Below, one piece after another: positions 23,850 through 36,300 of a stretch of 64,000 nucleotides of DNA (its first letter is position 1; the number at the start of each line of letters is the position of its first letter). The position numbers and the translations under genes are program-made. This stretch comes from Piper betle (Eukaryota; Streptophyta; Magnoliopsida; Piperales; Piperaceae): contig JAURVB010009270.1 in assembly GCA_033002965.1 (NCBI GenBank), positions 1 to 64,000 of the forward strand. Reading direction: 5' to 3'. A model generated the notes under the pieces. The model made no database searches, was not told the DNA's origin, and was given only the letters and a program-made list of their open reading frames with translations.

Positions 23850-24667
23850 GTTCTTACTAACAAAGAAGTGCTAAGATGCCATAGTTTACTTCACCAGAAG
23901 ATTTCTTTTAAAAAAATTGTAAACATAGTTGCATTGGAATAAGAGAATCCATCTAGTACTTGCAATTCCTCCTTGTGCATATCGATGGACGTTTTCATTC
24001 GGTCATTGTACGTGGGTTTGTTGTTGTTGAACAATGGTAGATGTTGACAATGGTACTTGTCTCTTTCTAAATTAAAAAATGCATACTAAACATTACAAGT
24101 GATGACTGAGAGTAGCATTTTTTAAGACATTTAAATTCATTTAATTTTATAATAAAATGAATAAGAAAACGGATCAAAACAGAAAAACAAAAACAAACAA
24201 ATTTTTTTTAATTGAGGAGCTAGGATCGGTACTTTGTTTATTCTTTTAATCCAATATTTCACTATAGATTATAAGAGAAATTAAAAGCTTCATGTTGCCC
24301 CATCTTCAATTCTGCTTGAGGTTGACTGTATAAGCTCACGGTAATACAAAAATGTATTGGCTATCGGCTCCATATTAATACATTGTGTATTAATGTGGTA
24401 TTGAGTGTGGTGTGCATGTCTCTTTTTAAATTCAGAAAATGCTTAGTATAAATTATAGGTGATTTGGTTGAAGGTAATTATATTTTGTCGCGAAACTATT
24501 TGGATTAATTTCATAATTAAATGTAAAAAGAAAAAATGAAAAATCAGGGAAAAATTATAAAATCAATGAATGAAGTTCATTAATTTGTCTATTCTTAATT
24601 CAAGCCACAGGATATGACGGTGTTTTATAACCAAAAAAGTTCGAACTCTCTAAATTAATTTGTCTAT
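23850..24667. other. intergenic between SAUR and NLR remnant
   Basis: AT-rich with no gene. A 17-bp word (ATTAATTTGTCTATTCT) occurs at 24579-24595 and again at 24654-24670. The second copy overlaps the exact point where NLR homology begins, so it may mark a rearrangement breakpoint. Confidence 0.4.
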
Positions 24668-25325
24668 TCTGGGCAGACGACTCTGGTTCGAAGAGTGTAC
24701 CAGAAAGAGGAGGTGAGGAAGATCTTCAACAGCTTTGCTTGGGTCACCGTGTCTCAGTCATTTTTCCCGGAGGAGCTCTTGAAGGGCATGCTCAAAGAAT
24801 TCGTCAAAGCCAATGAAGATTCAAGCAGCGAGGAGATCAACAACATGAGATATGTCGAGCTGGCTGAGTAAGTGAGGAGCCATCTCCATGACAAGAGGTA
24901 CGTTGTTGTGGTGGACGATGTTTGGAATATAAGGGCTTGCGAAAACTTAGAATCTGCATTGCCTAAAAATGAACTCAAGAGTAGAATCATAGTGACAACC
25001 CGCAAACATGAGGTTGCCTCTTATTGCTCAACATCCTCTGAATTTTTTTACAAGTTGGAGCCTCTCCCCAAAGGCGGCCTGAACACTTTTCTGCCGACAA
25101 GTATTCAACAGCAATGTACGCCCTCCAGAGTTAAAAGAATCCTCTGAAGTATTCTTGAAATTTGTGGGGGTTGCCCTTGGCTATTGTCACAACCGGAGGC
25201 CTTCTTTTGATTGAGAACAAAACTTCCATAGAATGGGCAATGGTCCAACGAAATTTGAGTATAGAGCTACAACACAACGATGCGTTTGAGTATAGAGTAC
25301 TTTGGCTGGGCTATGATGATCTCCC

Positions 25326-25581
25326 TGTTGGGCCCTTTAGGCCCCCACCCAAGTTCCGAAACTATTGTTAGACCCTTCGGACCATCAAAAGGGACTTTAA
25401 ATAACCAAAAGAAACTCTGCAATAGGTTTCACATGTCTCTCTTAATTTAAAAGTTAACTTGAATAAGGCTTTCTAATTAGCCTATATACAAGTTACCAAC
25501 AACCTCTACAACCGATGTAGGATAAACCTAACAACTCCCCTTCACACATCGGGCGTGGCCCGAAACCATCACCGTCTAACA
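25326..25581. mobile_element. solo-LTR-like insertion (256 bp) in the NLR pseudogene
   Basis: The insert begins TGTTGGGCCC and ends TCTAACA, the TG...CA structure of an LTR. It is flanked by CTCCC (25321-25325) and ATCCC (25582-25586), a five-base duplication with one mismatch. Joining the flanks across one duplication gives GAT GAT CTC CCA TAC CAT, which reads DDLPYH, exactly the NB-ARC sequence expected here, so both borders are fixed by the coding frame. It has no internal region and no second LTR, so it is a solo LTR or a TRIM-like fragment. Confidence 0.85.
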
Positions 25582-26508
25582 ATCCCATACCATCTCAAAA
25601 CCATGTTTTCTCTACTTAATGATTTCCCCCGAGATTACCCCATAGGTAGGAGTCAAACGGACTTGGATTGCCGAAGGTTTTGTCAAACCCATGCAACGTA
25701 TGACATTGGAACAAATTTCTGAAGGATATCTCAATGAGCTAGTTCATAGAAGCTTGGTTGAGGTGGTTGAGTTCAATACATAGGGAAGGGTGAATCAATG
25801 TCGTGTCCATGACTTAATACTCGACTTGATATTTTTCAAGTCAAAAGAACAAATCTTCATTTCTTGGGGAAGTGATGAGGGTCATGAAACAGAATTGCTA
25901 GATCGAGTGCATCGACTGTCCATCCAGAGTGGAAACTGCATTTCTCAGAGCTGCAGTTTTTCGGAGGTTCGATCCCTACATATTTTCGTAGCACAAAATA
26001 TGACAGACTTATCAAGGTTTCAGATGCTAAAGGTGTTGAACGTCAGTGGATTACCTTTGGAAAAACTCCCTGATGGAATTGTGAGCTTGCTCCATTTGTG
26101 ATACTTTAACTTGAGGGAGACAGACCTTAAAGGGATTCCCAACTCAATAGGGAAGCTTAGGAACTTGCGAACCTTGGACCTTAAACTCACCTTTCAGAAT
26201 TGATCATTGGGATCCTTCATCGTCGTCACCTACGCCTTATACTAAAGTACCACTTTTATTACTAGAACTCGGTTTCTTTTGTGGCAGGTGTGAGGATAGG
26301 AGAATTGGGTAAGTTAACATCTTTACACAAATTGGGTACACTTGAGCTGGAAGGTAGTAAGCAGTAGGCTCAGGAGCTGAGCAAATTGACCCAGCTAAGG
26401 ACTTTGGGCATCCACCCGGTGAAAGAGCAAGATTTGGTGGCCTTGCGTGATTCTCTTTCCCGTATGAAACACCTTGAAACGCTTTGGATGATAGGTGTTA
26501 GGATTAAC

Positions 26509-28822
26509 CATGGTTGCATGAATCGGAATCAGAATCAGAATCAGAATCGGAATCAGAATCGGAATCAGAATCGGAATCGGAATCGGTTTTCCAAGGAGTC
26601 GGATCGGAATTGGAATCGGTCTGAATCGGCCAGGAATCGGTTCAGTTGAATCGGCCTGAATCGGTCCAAATCGGACATATACAAAAATTTGCCAACTCAT
26701 AACAGAAATACCTGAAATACATAATTATATAATTTCTCAACATAAACACATAAATTTAAGTATTTATACAACAATCATAAAGGTATGTAATTATGACAAT
26801 ACAACGGTAGAGTCATACCTGAAAGAATAAATAAGAACATACTTGAAAGAATATACTCTTTATGTAATTCAAATAAGAGCAAACATGAAGAACATGCTCT
26901 TTATGTAATGAATACAATTTCATATAATTACATACCTAAAAGAGCATCATAATTTATCATCAGAATACTACAATGTCATAAGTATATACACAATATTTAT
27001 ATATCATCATCTGTGTTCTATCAAATAATAATAACCATAGTTGAAAAAATCGGCCGATTCCGTGCGGAATCGGCCAATTTAAATCGGATCGGCGTCGCGC
27101 CGATCCGATTTAGGGGCCGACTCGGTCGGCCCCGAATCGGGTCGTGAATCGGCCCGTTTCGGCCGATTCCGACCGATTTAAATCGGAATCGGAATTGGCC
27201 GATTTAAATCGGAATCGGTTTTTAGGAAATTACCAAAATACCCTAGGTATAATTTTTATTAAATTATTTAAGCATGAGCAAAATGGTAATTTGGATTTAA
27301 AAACCTAAATCAAACCCTCTCCCCCCGATTCCATCGCCGCGTTCGCTCCGCCGCCCTCCGCCGCGCTTCCGCCCGATTCCGCCGCGATTCCGCCGCCCGA
27401 CGCTCCGCCCGACCTTCCGACCACCCCACCGCCGTCCGACGCTGCGCCCGTTCCGAACTCACCTTCCGTCGTCCGACGCTTCTGCCGCGATTCCGCCGGC
27501 CGACGGTTCGGCCGACCGGGCTGCCGACATCGCCGCCGCGAGGCTCGCCGCCGACCGGGCCGCCGCCGGCGGCGGGGGTAGAGAGGGAGGGTGGCATTCT
27601 CGTAATTAAAAGTTGACTCGAGTCTAACCCGAGTCAAAAATAATAATTAATTCTAAATAATTTTAAAAAAATCTTAAAAAATATTTAAAAAATATCATAA
27701 ACTATAATACATAGAATAATATAAAAATAACATCAATACCCAATTTTAATATATTTATATTGTAAATTGTCAAATTATTATATATGACCGATTAAATTAA
27801 TTTGGACCGATTCAACTGAACCGATTCTTGGCCGATTCAGACCGATTCCGATTCCGATTCCGATTCCATGGAAAACCGATTCCGATTCCGATTCCGATTC
27901 CATGGAAAACCGATTCCGATTCCGATTCCGATTTATGCAACCATGATAATAACAAGACATTAATATAAGTCCAAAAATTGGATGTTCAATACAATTTTAC
28001 TTAGTGCTTAATACTAAATTATCTAATTCATCATCTGAATCACTTTCGGAGTCTGAATCATTATCACCAATCGGAATAGTAGAACTATCATCTGTATTTA
28101 CCCAAATTTTTGTTCAGCTGCCGATTCCACCCGAACTCCTCGCCTTTGCGCTCCACAGCACACTCTGCAGTGCTGTCGGCCGGCCACCTGTCGGAGGCGG
28201 AGTTACGAGGGCGGTGGTGTGGTCAGAAGGTCGGGCGGAGTTGAGGTCGGACGGCGGAAGCGCGGCGGAGGGTGGCCGCCAATTCCACCAGAACTCCTCG
28301 CCTTTGCGCTCCACAGCAGGTCGAGCGGAGCTGAGGTCGGACGGCGGAAGCGCAGCAGAGGGCGGCCGCCGATTCCACCCGAACTCCTCACCTTTGCGCT
28401 CCACAGCAGGTCGGGCGGAGCTGAGGTCGGACGACGATGGCGTGGTCGGAAGGTCGGGCGGAGTTAAGGTCAGACGGCAGAAGCGCGGCAGAAGCACGGC
28501 GGAGGGCGGCAGCGTGAGCGACGGCGGAAGCGGAGCAGAAGCACCGATTTTAGGTTTTTAAATCCAAATTACCATTTTACCCATGCTTAAATAATTTAAT
28601 AAAAATCATACCTAGGGTATTTTAGTAATTTACTAAAAACTGATTCCAATTTAAATCGGCCGATTTTGATTCCGAGTTAAATCGGTCGTAATCGGGCGAA
28701 ATCACCCGATTCCGAGGCCGATTCGGGGCCGACCAATTCGGCCCCGAAATCGGATCAGCGTGACGCCGATCCAATTTAAATCGGACGATTCCACTCGTAA
28801 TCGGCCGATTCGTGCAACTCGG
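26509..28822 (+). mobile_element. hAT-like non-autonomous element, outer copy
   Basis: Left end CATGGTTGCATGAATCGG; the right end, read on the other strand, is CCGAGTTGCACGAATCGG. These are imperfect terminal inverted repeats. Direct flanks GGATTAAC (26501-26508 and 28823-28830) form an exact 8-bp target duplication, the hAT size. The ends are followed by many GAATCGG repeats on one side and a GC-rich core on the other. The element contains the second copy at 27036-27945; without that copy and its target duplication it is about 1.4 kb. A short acidic open frame, minus strand about 28002-28100 (ending DDELDNLVLSTK), could be a transposase tail remnant. Confidence 0.85.
27036..27945 (-). mobile_element. 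hAT-like non-autonomous element, nested copy
   Basis: 910 bp. It starts CATAGTTGAAAAAATCGG and ends CCGATTTATGCAACCATG; the inverted ends agree at most positions. The exact 8-bp target duplication ATAATAAC lies at 27028-27035 and 27946-27953. Its left part matches the right part of the outer element in reverse (including the CCTAGGTAT and CAAAATGGTAATTTGGATT words), and its right part matches the outer left end. It is therefore the same family in opposite orientation, inserted into the outer copy. The GC-rich interior produces long open frames that are composition artefacts. Confidence 0.87.
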
Positions 28823-28830
28823 GGATTAAC

Positions 28831-29335
28831 TAAACAAAATCAACATAAAAGGATGAGAATACCAAACATTATATATACACACCACATGATAAATTAATTT
28901 TACGTGAAAAACTCTAAAATTTAGAAAAAAAGCCACTCACTACGGCTAATATCAAATTCACTATATTATAACTTGATACAAAATAGATCCACTGGAAAAC
29001 AAATTCTCTAATACTAATTCCTATACTTTCTACAAAATTTGTATTAACCAAAATAAAAAATAAAAAATTGTAGATTACAAATATAAGAACTTGACGAAGT
29101 TACTATTGACGATTACAAGAGAATCTCAATAAAATATTTACCTTTTTTAATCTATATAATTTTTTTCTCCCTTTATAGTGGCCATTTTTCTCCAGAACCT
29201 AAAAACCAAAAAACCATAAAATCAAAGAATAAAAATGTTATATGCTATTTTTATTCCTTTCAATTAATTAAATATGAAAAATCTTTATTTTTATTTAAAA
29301 TAAAATTATAATTTTATATATTTGCGAAAAAGGGA
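28831..29335. other. AT-rich insert remainder inside the NLR pseudogene
   Basis: About 500 bp of AT-rich, non-coding DNA separates the hAT-like element from the resumption of NLR homology. Restoring the GGATTAAC site does not rejoin the NLR frame, so this is older inserted DNA of unknown type into which the hAT copy later landed. Confidence 0.5.
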
Positions 29336-29889
29336 CGCAATAGGGAGGACAAGCAGCTTGATGTGAAACTTTTGTCTAAGTATCTCGCCCAGCCTAAGAG
29401 TCGTATGATTGAGGGGATATCTTCATTTGCTGCCGGAAGTGACCGAATCGTTTGAGAAGCTTGTCAAAATTGCGCTCATTTCCTAAAGATAAGTTGAAGG
29501 AGGCATTTGGCCACTTACTCAACCTAGCCCCACTATCATTGGAGAGCGCCTATGATGGAGAGTATCTGCGTTCTGGAACAAAAAGCTACCCGGGTCTCAA
29601 ACGTTTGTCGATTATATTTTGTGGGTTTCTAAAGCACATCAAGATAGAGAGAGGTGCAATGCCTAAACTTGAGTATTTCACGATCACTAATTGTCCAAGC
29701 CTGCAAAAAGTGCCAGACGGTATTGAAAATCTCACAACCCTCAAGGAGCTCAATCTACGAAAATTGCCTCGGACTTTGATAAGAAGGATATAACAAAACG
29801 ATGAAGATTGGGAAACTGTGAAGCACATACCCCTGATCAAACATTTCTACGCGCGGAGAGGTATTCGTTACTGGGAAGTGCTCTCTTAA

Positions 29890-30607
29890 GGAACATGAAA
29901 CTAGATGGTGTTTGTGCTTAGCGTCTGTCCCGTTCATAATTATGTTATGCAGCTAGAAAATTTTCTTGTAAACTTAGCGTCTGTGCAATTTGATGTCTTT
30001 CTTCGTTTCCTATAATACTTTGCTATTGGATACCTTCTTTTTGCCCGGAAGTTTGAAGGCTCTTCCTTGGCTCCGCCCCCATCTAGAATCTAAAGTTTTA
30101 TATGAGAAAACTATTCTATTTTTGACAACTGTGTTTAATTTTTAATAAAAGGTTAACAAATAATTCATTATGATTAGTTGTTCATTAATGGGCTTATATA
30201 CGTGTATTATCAACTCTTATTTGTCATATTTATTCCTTTAATATACTCATATTAAAGAAATCATGACAAATTAATAAAAATATTTTTCAATGTATCCAAG
30301 ATAAATAGCCAGTTATTCAGAAAGGTCACGAGTTGTATGTATGCACCCAGGAAAGAATTAATAATATCATTCACTGTGGACTTGAGAAATGTATATAGCA
30401 GGTCAATGAACAGCCATTCAAATGGTGAAAGAAATTATCAGGTAATAATGTCAAGAGATAAATATATAAATGACGCACCTGAATCCGAAATACAACATCA
30501 ATGAAAATTACAATCAAGCTTCAAGGGTATATATATCAGCTGACAATATATATAAGAAGGGTTGCTTAATATTTCTTTTGGTGGAGTTTCTTCTTGATGA
30601 GCATGCT
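29890..30607. other. intergenic between convergent NLR loci
   Basis: AT-rich, no gene. It probably contains the 3' ends of both flanking NLR loci. Confidence 0.45.
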
Positions 30608-33333
30608 TCAATTTTCACTGAGATTTACAAAGGAGCTGCTTTGCCACTTGCCATTCATCATGAACAGGTATCGAATGAGAGATATATGCTTGACTCGATC
30701 CCAGTCATCTCCTTCTTTGCTTTTTATCTTCCTAAGAAATTCTTCCGGCATGTTACCGAAGTTTAGCTCCTTCAGCATGCCAAGATGCTCAATCCCATGT
30801 GGAACCTCTTGCAGCATTGGACAGTCAATGATTCTTAGTTCTTCGAGGTTGGGCATGGCTCCTTTCTCTATATAAACCGAACTCAGCGCGCGAAGAGCCC
30901 TCATCACTAATCTTCTTAGCCTTTGGAACCCTCTCTGTCCACAGCTTAATTTTTCTCCTTCGTAAGCGTTCTTGAGAGCAAGGTAGGTCAGATTCGGCAA
31001 ATGTTGGAATGCTTTGAGAGGATCACCGGCCAGTTTGGAGGCGATGAGCTCAATCTTAACCAGATTCACAAATGAAGTGATCATATCCGGCAACATGTGT
31101 AGTGATCCCCTCAGAGATATGCCTTTCAAGCTAGGTGAGAGCAGAGACAGGAAATTGACTCCAAGAGGCTCTTCCCCATCATTTGTGCTTATCCAAAGTG
31201 TCTCAAGATGCCTCATATAAGTAATTGAAGACCTCAATGTGTCCCAATACCGTGTTTGTACACCTGAAACACCCAACATTCTCAATTGAGTAAGCTTTCC
31301 CAGCTCTTTTGCTTGCTCCTCTCCACCGTCCATATGAAGGGTCCTCAACTTTTGCAATGAAGTCAAGTCCCCAATTCTTGCCGGCATTTTCCCGCCATGG
31401 ATTCTCCTAACCGAGTCCTCGTACCGGAAGTGATACATGAGTATGAGACGAATGTTGCGGAGTTTGAGTATCCCTTTGGGCAGCTCCGAAACGTACGTGT
31501 GCTTGAGATCAAGTGTTTGAAGGTTTCGAAGATTGCCGATAGAGTTCGGGATCTCCTTGATGCTTGTGTTCCTCAAGTTCAAGTACCTCAAATTGAAAAG
31601 ATTCACAATCTCATCGGGAAATGTTTCCAATGGCGCTCCATTCAGATACAGCACCTTCAACATCCGAAATCTGGAGAAAGATGGGACCTCCTTGGATTTG
31701 AACAAGAAGAACGACCGAAGCTGGGAGAAGCTTTGGTTCTCTGGGGCGGTTGTCCCACTGCAGATGGTTAACCTCCTCGCAATATCATGCACGCCTGCAT
31801 CATTCTTCGCCAAAGTGACGAAGTTCTGCTCTCTGGATTTTGACAATATCAGCTCATGCATTAGATCGTGTATCTTGCACTTGTTCACCCTACCATAAGA
31901 ATCAAACTCCACAACCTCCACCAAGCTCCGGCGAGCAAGCTCGTTGAGGAAGATTTCGCAGATATCCTCCAGCGTCAAGTTATACATTGGCTGCACGAAT
32001 CCCTCCGCCATCCATTCGCGAAGTAGCTGCCCTCTTCTGATGATATGGTCTTCGGGGAAAACACCGAAGTAGAGAAAGCAAGGCTTCAAATGGTGGGGAA
32101 GGTCCTCATAGCTAAGCCAGAGTATCTTCTTCATGGTGGTGAGCAGGTCATTGTTGTCAAGCTCCATCACCAGGCTGCGGTGGACGGTCTCCCACTCCGC
32201 TGGGGTCTTCTTGTTCCTCGTCAATAAGAGACCTCCAATGGCGACGATCGCCAGCGGCAACCCTCCACACATTCTGAGGATGTTCCTGGAGGGCTGCTCG
32301 AGTTCATCTGGGCAATGGCCATTGAACGCTTTCTTGCGAAACAGAGTCCATGCCTCCTGTGGAGGCAAAGGCTCGATTTTGTAGACGAGGTAGGGGAGCC
32401 TAGAGCAGTAAGAGGCGACATTGTGCATCCTAGTCGTGACGATGATCCTGCTCTTAAGCTCATTCTCGGGAAGAGCGCACTTGAGGTTCTCGAAAGCTTC
32501 CACAGTCCAAACATCGTCGAGAACAACCACATACCTCTTCTCCTTCAAGTAGTTCCTCATGGTGTGAACCAGTTGGACGTAGTTGAGGCTCTTGATGTCC
32601 TCCCTGAAAGACTCCTCCTTCGTCTTGATGAAGTCCTTCATCATGCTCTTGAGCAGGTCTTCGGTGGAGAAGGACTGGGAAACGATGACCCAGGCGAAGC
32701 AATCGAACCGCTTCTTCAACTTCTCGTTCTTGTACACCTTCCTCACCAGAGTGGTCTTGCCCAGACCCCCATTCCCACCACCGACACCACGAGTGGGTTC
32801 GGGTCCTCCCTCAACAGCATCTCGAGCAGCTCCGCTTTGGGCTTGTCGATGCCGACGATCTCCGACTCCTCCACGAACAGGGCGGTGGTCAGCCGAGGGT
32901 CATGCTGGTTGGGATTGGCCCCGGTGTCGACCACCGAGGAGGTGAAGGAGAAGTCCATCCTCCGCTCCGAGATGGCCTTGATCCGCTCCCTGATGCTCTG
33001 TATTTCGCTCCCGACCCGGTGCCGCGAAGCCAAGGTGCAGAAGCAGCGAAGGAGGCCTGCGAGGCGGTGGCGTTTGGGGTGGGCAAGGCGGAAGAGGAAC
33101 TCATCCATGACGTTCTCGACGTCGTAGGCGACGTCCCGGACCTGGCTGACCCACGTCTTCACCCCTTCGTCGGTGTGCTGCTTGCTGTCGGCGTCCTTGA
33201 GGAAGGCCCGGATGCTTTCCAAGTCGAGGTTGATCTGGTTGAACTGGGTTTTCACCCCGCTCAGCAGATTCACTTCGTCCACCACCACCTGCTTGAGCTG
33301 CTCGATCACAAGGCTCACCACCGTCTCCGCCAT
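30608..33333 (-). CDS. RPM1-like CC-NB-LRR immune receptor, one frameshift in the P-loop
   Basis: About 909 residues over two frames, no intron. The first (33333 to about 32766) begins MAETVVSLVIEQLKQVV, holds the Rx-type coiled coil with an EDVID-like DVENVMDEF, and reaches VVGMG. The second (to 30608) continues KTTLVRKVYKN, then RNBS-A FDCFAWVIVSQSF, kinase-2 RYVVVLDDVW, RNBS-B SRIIVTTRMHNVA, CGGLPLAIVAIGG, RNBS-D CFLYFGVFPEDH, an IHD variant of MHD (KIHDLMHEL) and about a dozen LRRs. The break is one missing G in the run encoding GMGG of the Walker A motif (C run at 32766-32770 on the plus strand). No other stop or shift occurs. Such receptors sense pathogen effectors or guard RIN4-like proteins. 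A real deletion would kill nucleotide binding; a homopolymer error is equally plausible. Confidence 0.9.
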
Positions 33334-36300
33334 TAAACCTAGCTCAACGTTGCTCTCTTCCCTTTTATGAGCTCACAAGCTGCCACATTATTCACAGTAA
33401 TATCAGAGGTGTTCTGCACAACAGTGATCAGTCACCGATCAAAGAAACTGATATAGGGCGTGAGTGTTTGAAAACCATGACGAGCTCAATATGTGCATAT
33501 ATAGTTCGTAGATGGCGATCAACCTACCTGATGTTAAAAAGAGCAACGAGGATGAAGAAGGAGCGAATCGAAGTCGGACGGAAATTACAAGATACAAGAT
33601 GAGAGATTTCAGCCGGAGTAGAGGGAAGTCGGCTGGTAGGAATTCCTCAAGGCGAATTACGCTTTTTCACCGTTGCAGCGAGGAATTGATGTCAAACGAA
33701 CCACTTCGTCTATGGGATTGATCAGCGGCTGGAAGACTTGAGAGAACAACGAAAATGAAAATCTATTGAATGTTAGATTCCCTGCCACATATTTAAAATA
33801 ATAAACCTTATCTTGAGCGGACACAAGGTTCAATGATTAAAGAATTTCATATTTGGGAAGCCTGATTAGTTTTGGAGAAATCACTTACAATCAAAAACCT
33901 TTTTTTTTCAGGGAAGGAACTTGGAAGCAGGCTTTTAGGAATGAAGTCGTGAGTGGGCAGCGTGATCATACCTTTTTGCATATCTAGGCTAGTGATTAGC
34001 TCATTTGCCGCAGCACCCTTCTTCTCATTACAATTTCAGTTTGATGCTTTTTTAGTAATTTAGGCCCATAATACCCTCTGGTTTGAGGCCTTCAATTTAT
34101 AAATAATGCCACCGACGACCTGTAAAACGATTAATATTCACTGCGGATATACGGGTGCTTGTGTCGCCGGAAATTGTGATGATATTTGTCCTCTTTTTTC
34201 ACTAGTTTTCATCCCAAAAAGGACAAGCTATAGAAAAATAGGAGAGGGTTGTGCAATTACCCTTGTAACATGTAAGATTGATTTAAGTTTCATTAAACAA
34301 ATTGAGGACGAAGAAGAAAAAGTTTTGGGCCACAATCTAGTTTCCCAAAAACCTAATATTTAATATTTGCAAGAGAACTCAAGTTTTATCCCTAATCAAT
34401 TATTTAGATGGGCAGTGAGGACATTTATTTATAAGCAACCGTTAAGGATGATTTGGCAAACAAAATGAATTTTACATTTGATAGGATCAAACATATCAAT
34501 TTCTCAAAATGTAATTTATCCTAATCAAAATAAGAATTACTCACTCGATCACGGGCAACCTACAAAATAATTACTAACATTATTATTCTATTGTAGTGAA
34601 ATAAATATGTCACAATTGAATTAGGTTTTTTATATAAACACATAGCACAAGGGGCAATTGTGGACGCGACTTAAGCTGTATCCAAATCCCCCAACTTATT
34701 AAGGGGGCACATATTTTTACATCGGCGTCCACACGTGTAGAAAAGTAGTCCTTTGGTGGTCAAGTTGGCATTGACACGGACGCGAGTTCATGGTGTCCAT
34801 CACTACCCGGAGATCCATGGTGTCCCATCACTACATGGTTAAATAGACATTGTCGGCGTTGTCAACAATTTTGTTGAGAATTCTTTTTTCTTTCTTTTTA
34901 CGAGTGGTGATAGGTAACGGAAAATACGTTAACTTATTGATACGGGACATAAAATACTCTCCACCAATTGTTTAATACGCCATTTTAGTTCACCCGTGAA
35001 CTAATCCAGAAATATCATCTGCGATTAAACCATTCACTAATTTACTAGATTGGTTAAGTCAACCTGAATCTATCCTCGGCGTCTTAAAATGAAGATGTGA
35101 CATACAAAAATATGAATGAAATAATTAGGTTCTCTAACGCAGTCCTATATGCTTGTCATGACATGCAAATAAAAATAAAACAAAATAATAAATAAGAAAT
35201 TAAAAGAAAATATCTATTTCTATAAAAAAATGGACAAAATTTCTTCTTAAAATGCAATAAGGGCCAACTTGTCTAGAACAGGGATATATAAATATTCTAT
35301 CAAAATAATATCAAACATGATAATCTATCATGACATTTAATCATTATCACTTTCGTTTTCACCTGAGTCAAGTCTGAGCTCCAAAGTTCCCCGTTCATTC
35401 ACATTTTATCTATTCATTTCATAGGTAATTTATCAAGGCATAACACAACATGATTATCATTTACACAGTATCAACACACCATCATTATACATTATACATG
35501 ACAGGTATATGTGTGCGCGGTTCCGTGCTGCTCCTCTGCAATCTCGACAGCTTTTATTCATCGCTATTCTCACCTACATAAATATAGAAAACCGTCAATA
35601 ACAAGTGTTACCAGTTTAAAAAATAACTAATATCAATCTGACACAGGAGAGCCAACCCTCGTGCTAAATAAAAATCTCATATACTTCATTAAGAATTCTC
35701 ACAAGGGCAGTAATAAGAGTCATTGCCCTCAGGCGGTAGTGTCCCTTTTCCATATCTTGCTCTTTTCATAACATTCTCTTTCCTTAGCCATTTAAACTAT
35801 CCCTTTGTGCGGAAAAATCATTCTCTTTCATCTCAGCCCTTTACATCCTCCATATTACTCCTGGCCCTGAGTATAAGGGCCGAGTACTCTCAGACATGCG
35901 CCTTCAATTGCCTTTTACTCCACAAATTTAGACATTCACTGCATAACAATACCCGTAAACCTCTATACCTCTCCGAGTTTGAGGAACTCAAAGGTGGAGT
36001 TGTCAGGATCTCCACAAGAATGGAGTGGACGCTCACCAGTTCCAAACCCGCTATTGACTAGCACGTGCCGCTCGTGTAGCACGGTCGTCGAATTTCCCTC
36101 ATTCTATCTCACACTGAAAATGCGAAAATCACATGTATATAGGTTTGGGTAAGGATTTATATATAGGCCCGAAGACATCGTGAGCTGGCTATGAGTTTCA
36201 AAAACAAACTCGAGGGATCTCATCCTCGATGGTTATTAATCCGAAAATAGCGTGCGACTAAATAACCCGCGTTGAGTGGGATACAATAAATCCACCACTC

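Larger units (their letters stand above)
24668..29889 (+). pseudogene. RPM1-like CC-NB-LRR pseudogene, truncated and interrupted
   Basis: Homology starts inside the P-loop (CTGGGCAG reads as LGK with one base missing), so the coiled-coil and first P-loop residues are absent. Then come TTLVRRVYQKEE, SFAWVTVSQSF, a TAA at 24868-24870, DKRYVVVVDDVW, SRIIVTTRKHEVASYC, a frameshifted stretch, GLPLAIVTTGGLL, DDLP, a 256-bp LTR-like insert, YHLK, IAEGFVKPM, a TAG near 25781, CRVHDLI and LRRs. At about 26500 homology breaks off for 2.8 kb of transposon and AT-rich DNA. It resumes near 29340 with QLDVKLLSKY, then LRRs with further frameshifts, and ends at TAA 29887-29889. It is clearly dead. It is convergent with the 30.6-33.3-kb NLR and of the same subfamily. 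Confidence 0.92.

Noticed and set aside
27305..27637. Minus-strand frames rich in Gly, Arg and Ala within the nested hAT-like element
   Set aside because: They arise from the CCG-rich core, overlap each other in several frames and have no domain. Composition artefact.
28004..28561. 185-codon plus-strand frame
   Set aside because: It lies wholly inside the outer hAT-like element and is driven by tandem GC-rich units, with an equally long frame on the other strand.
32315..33127. 270-codon plus-strand frame antisense to an NLR
   Set aside because: It mirrors the GC-rich coding strand of the receptor. No domain and no promoter context of its own.
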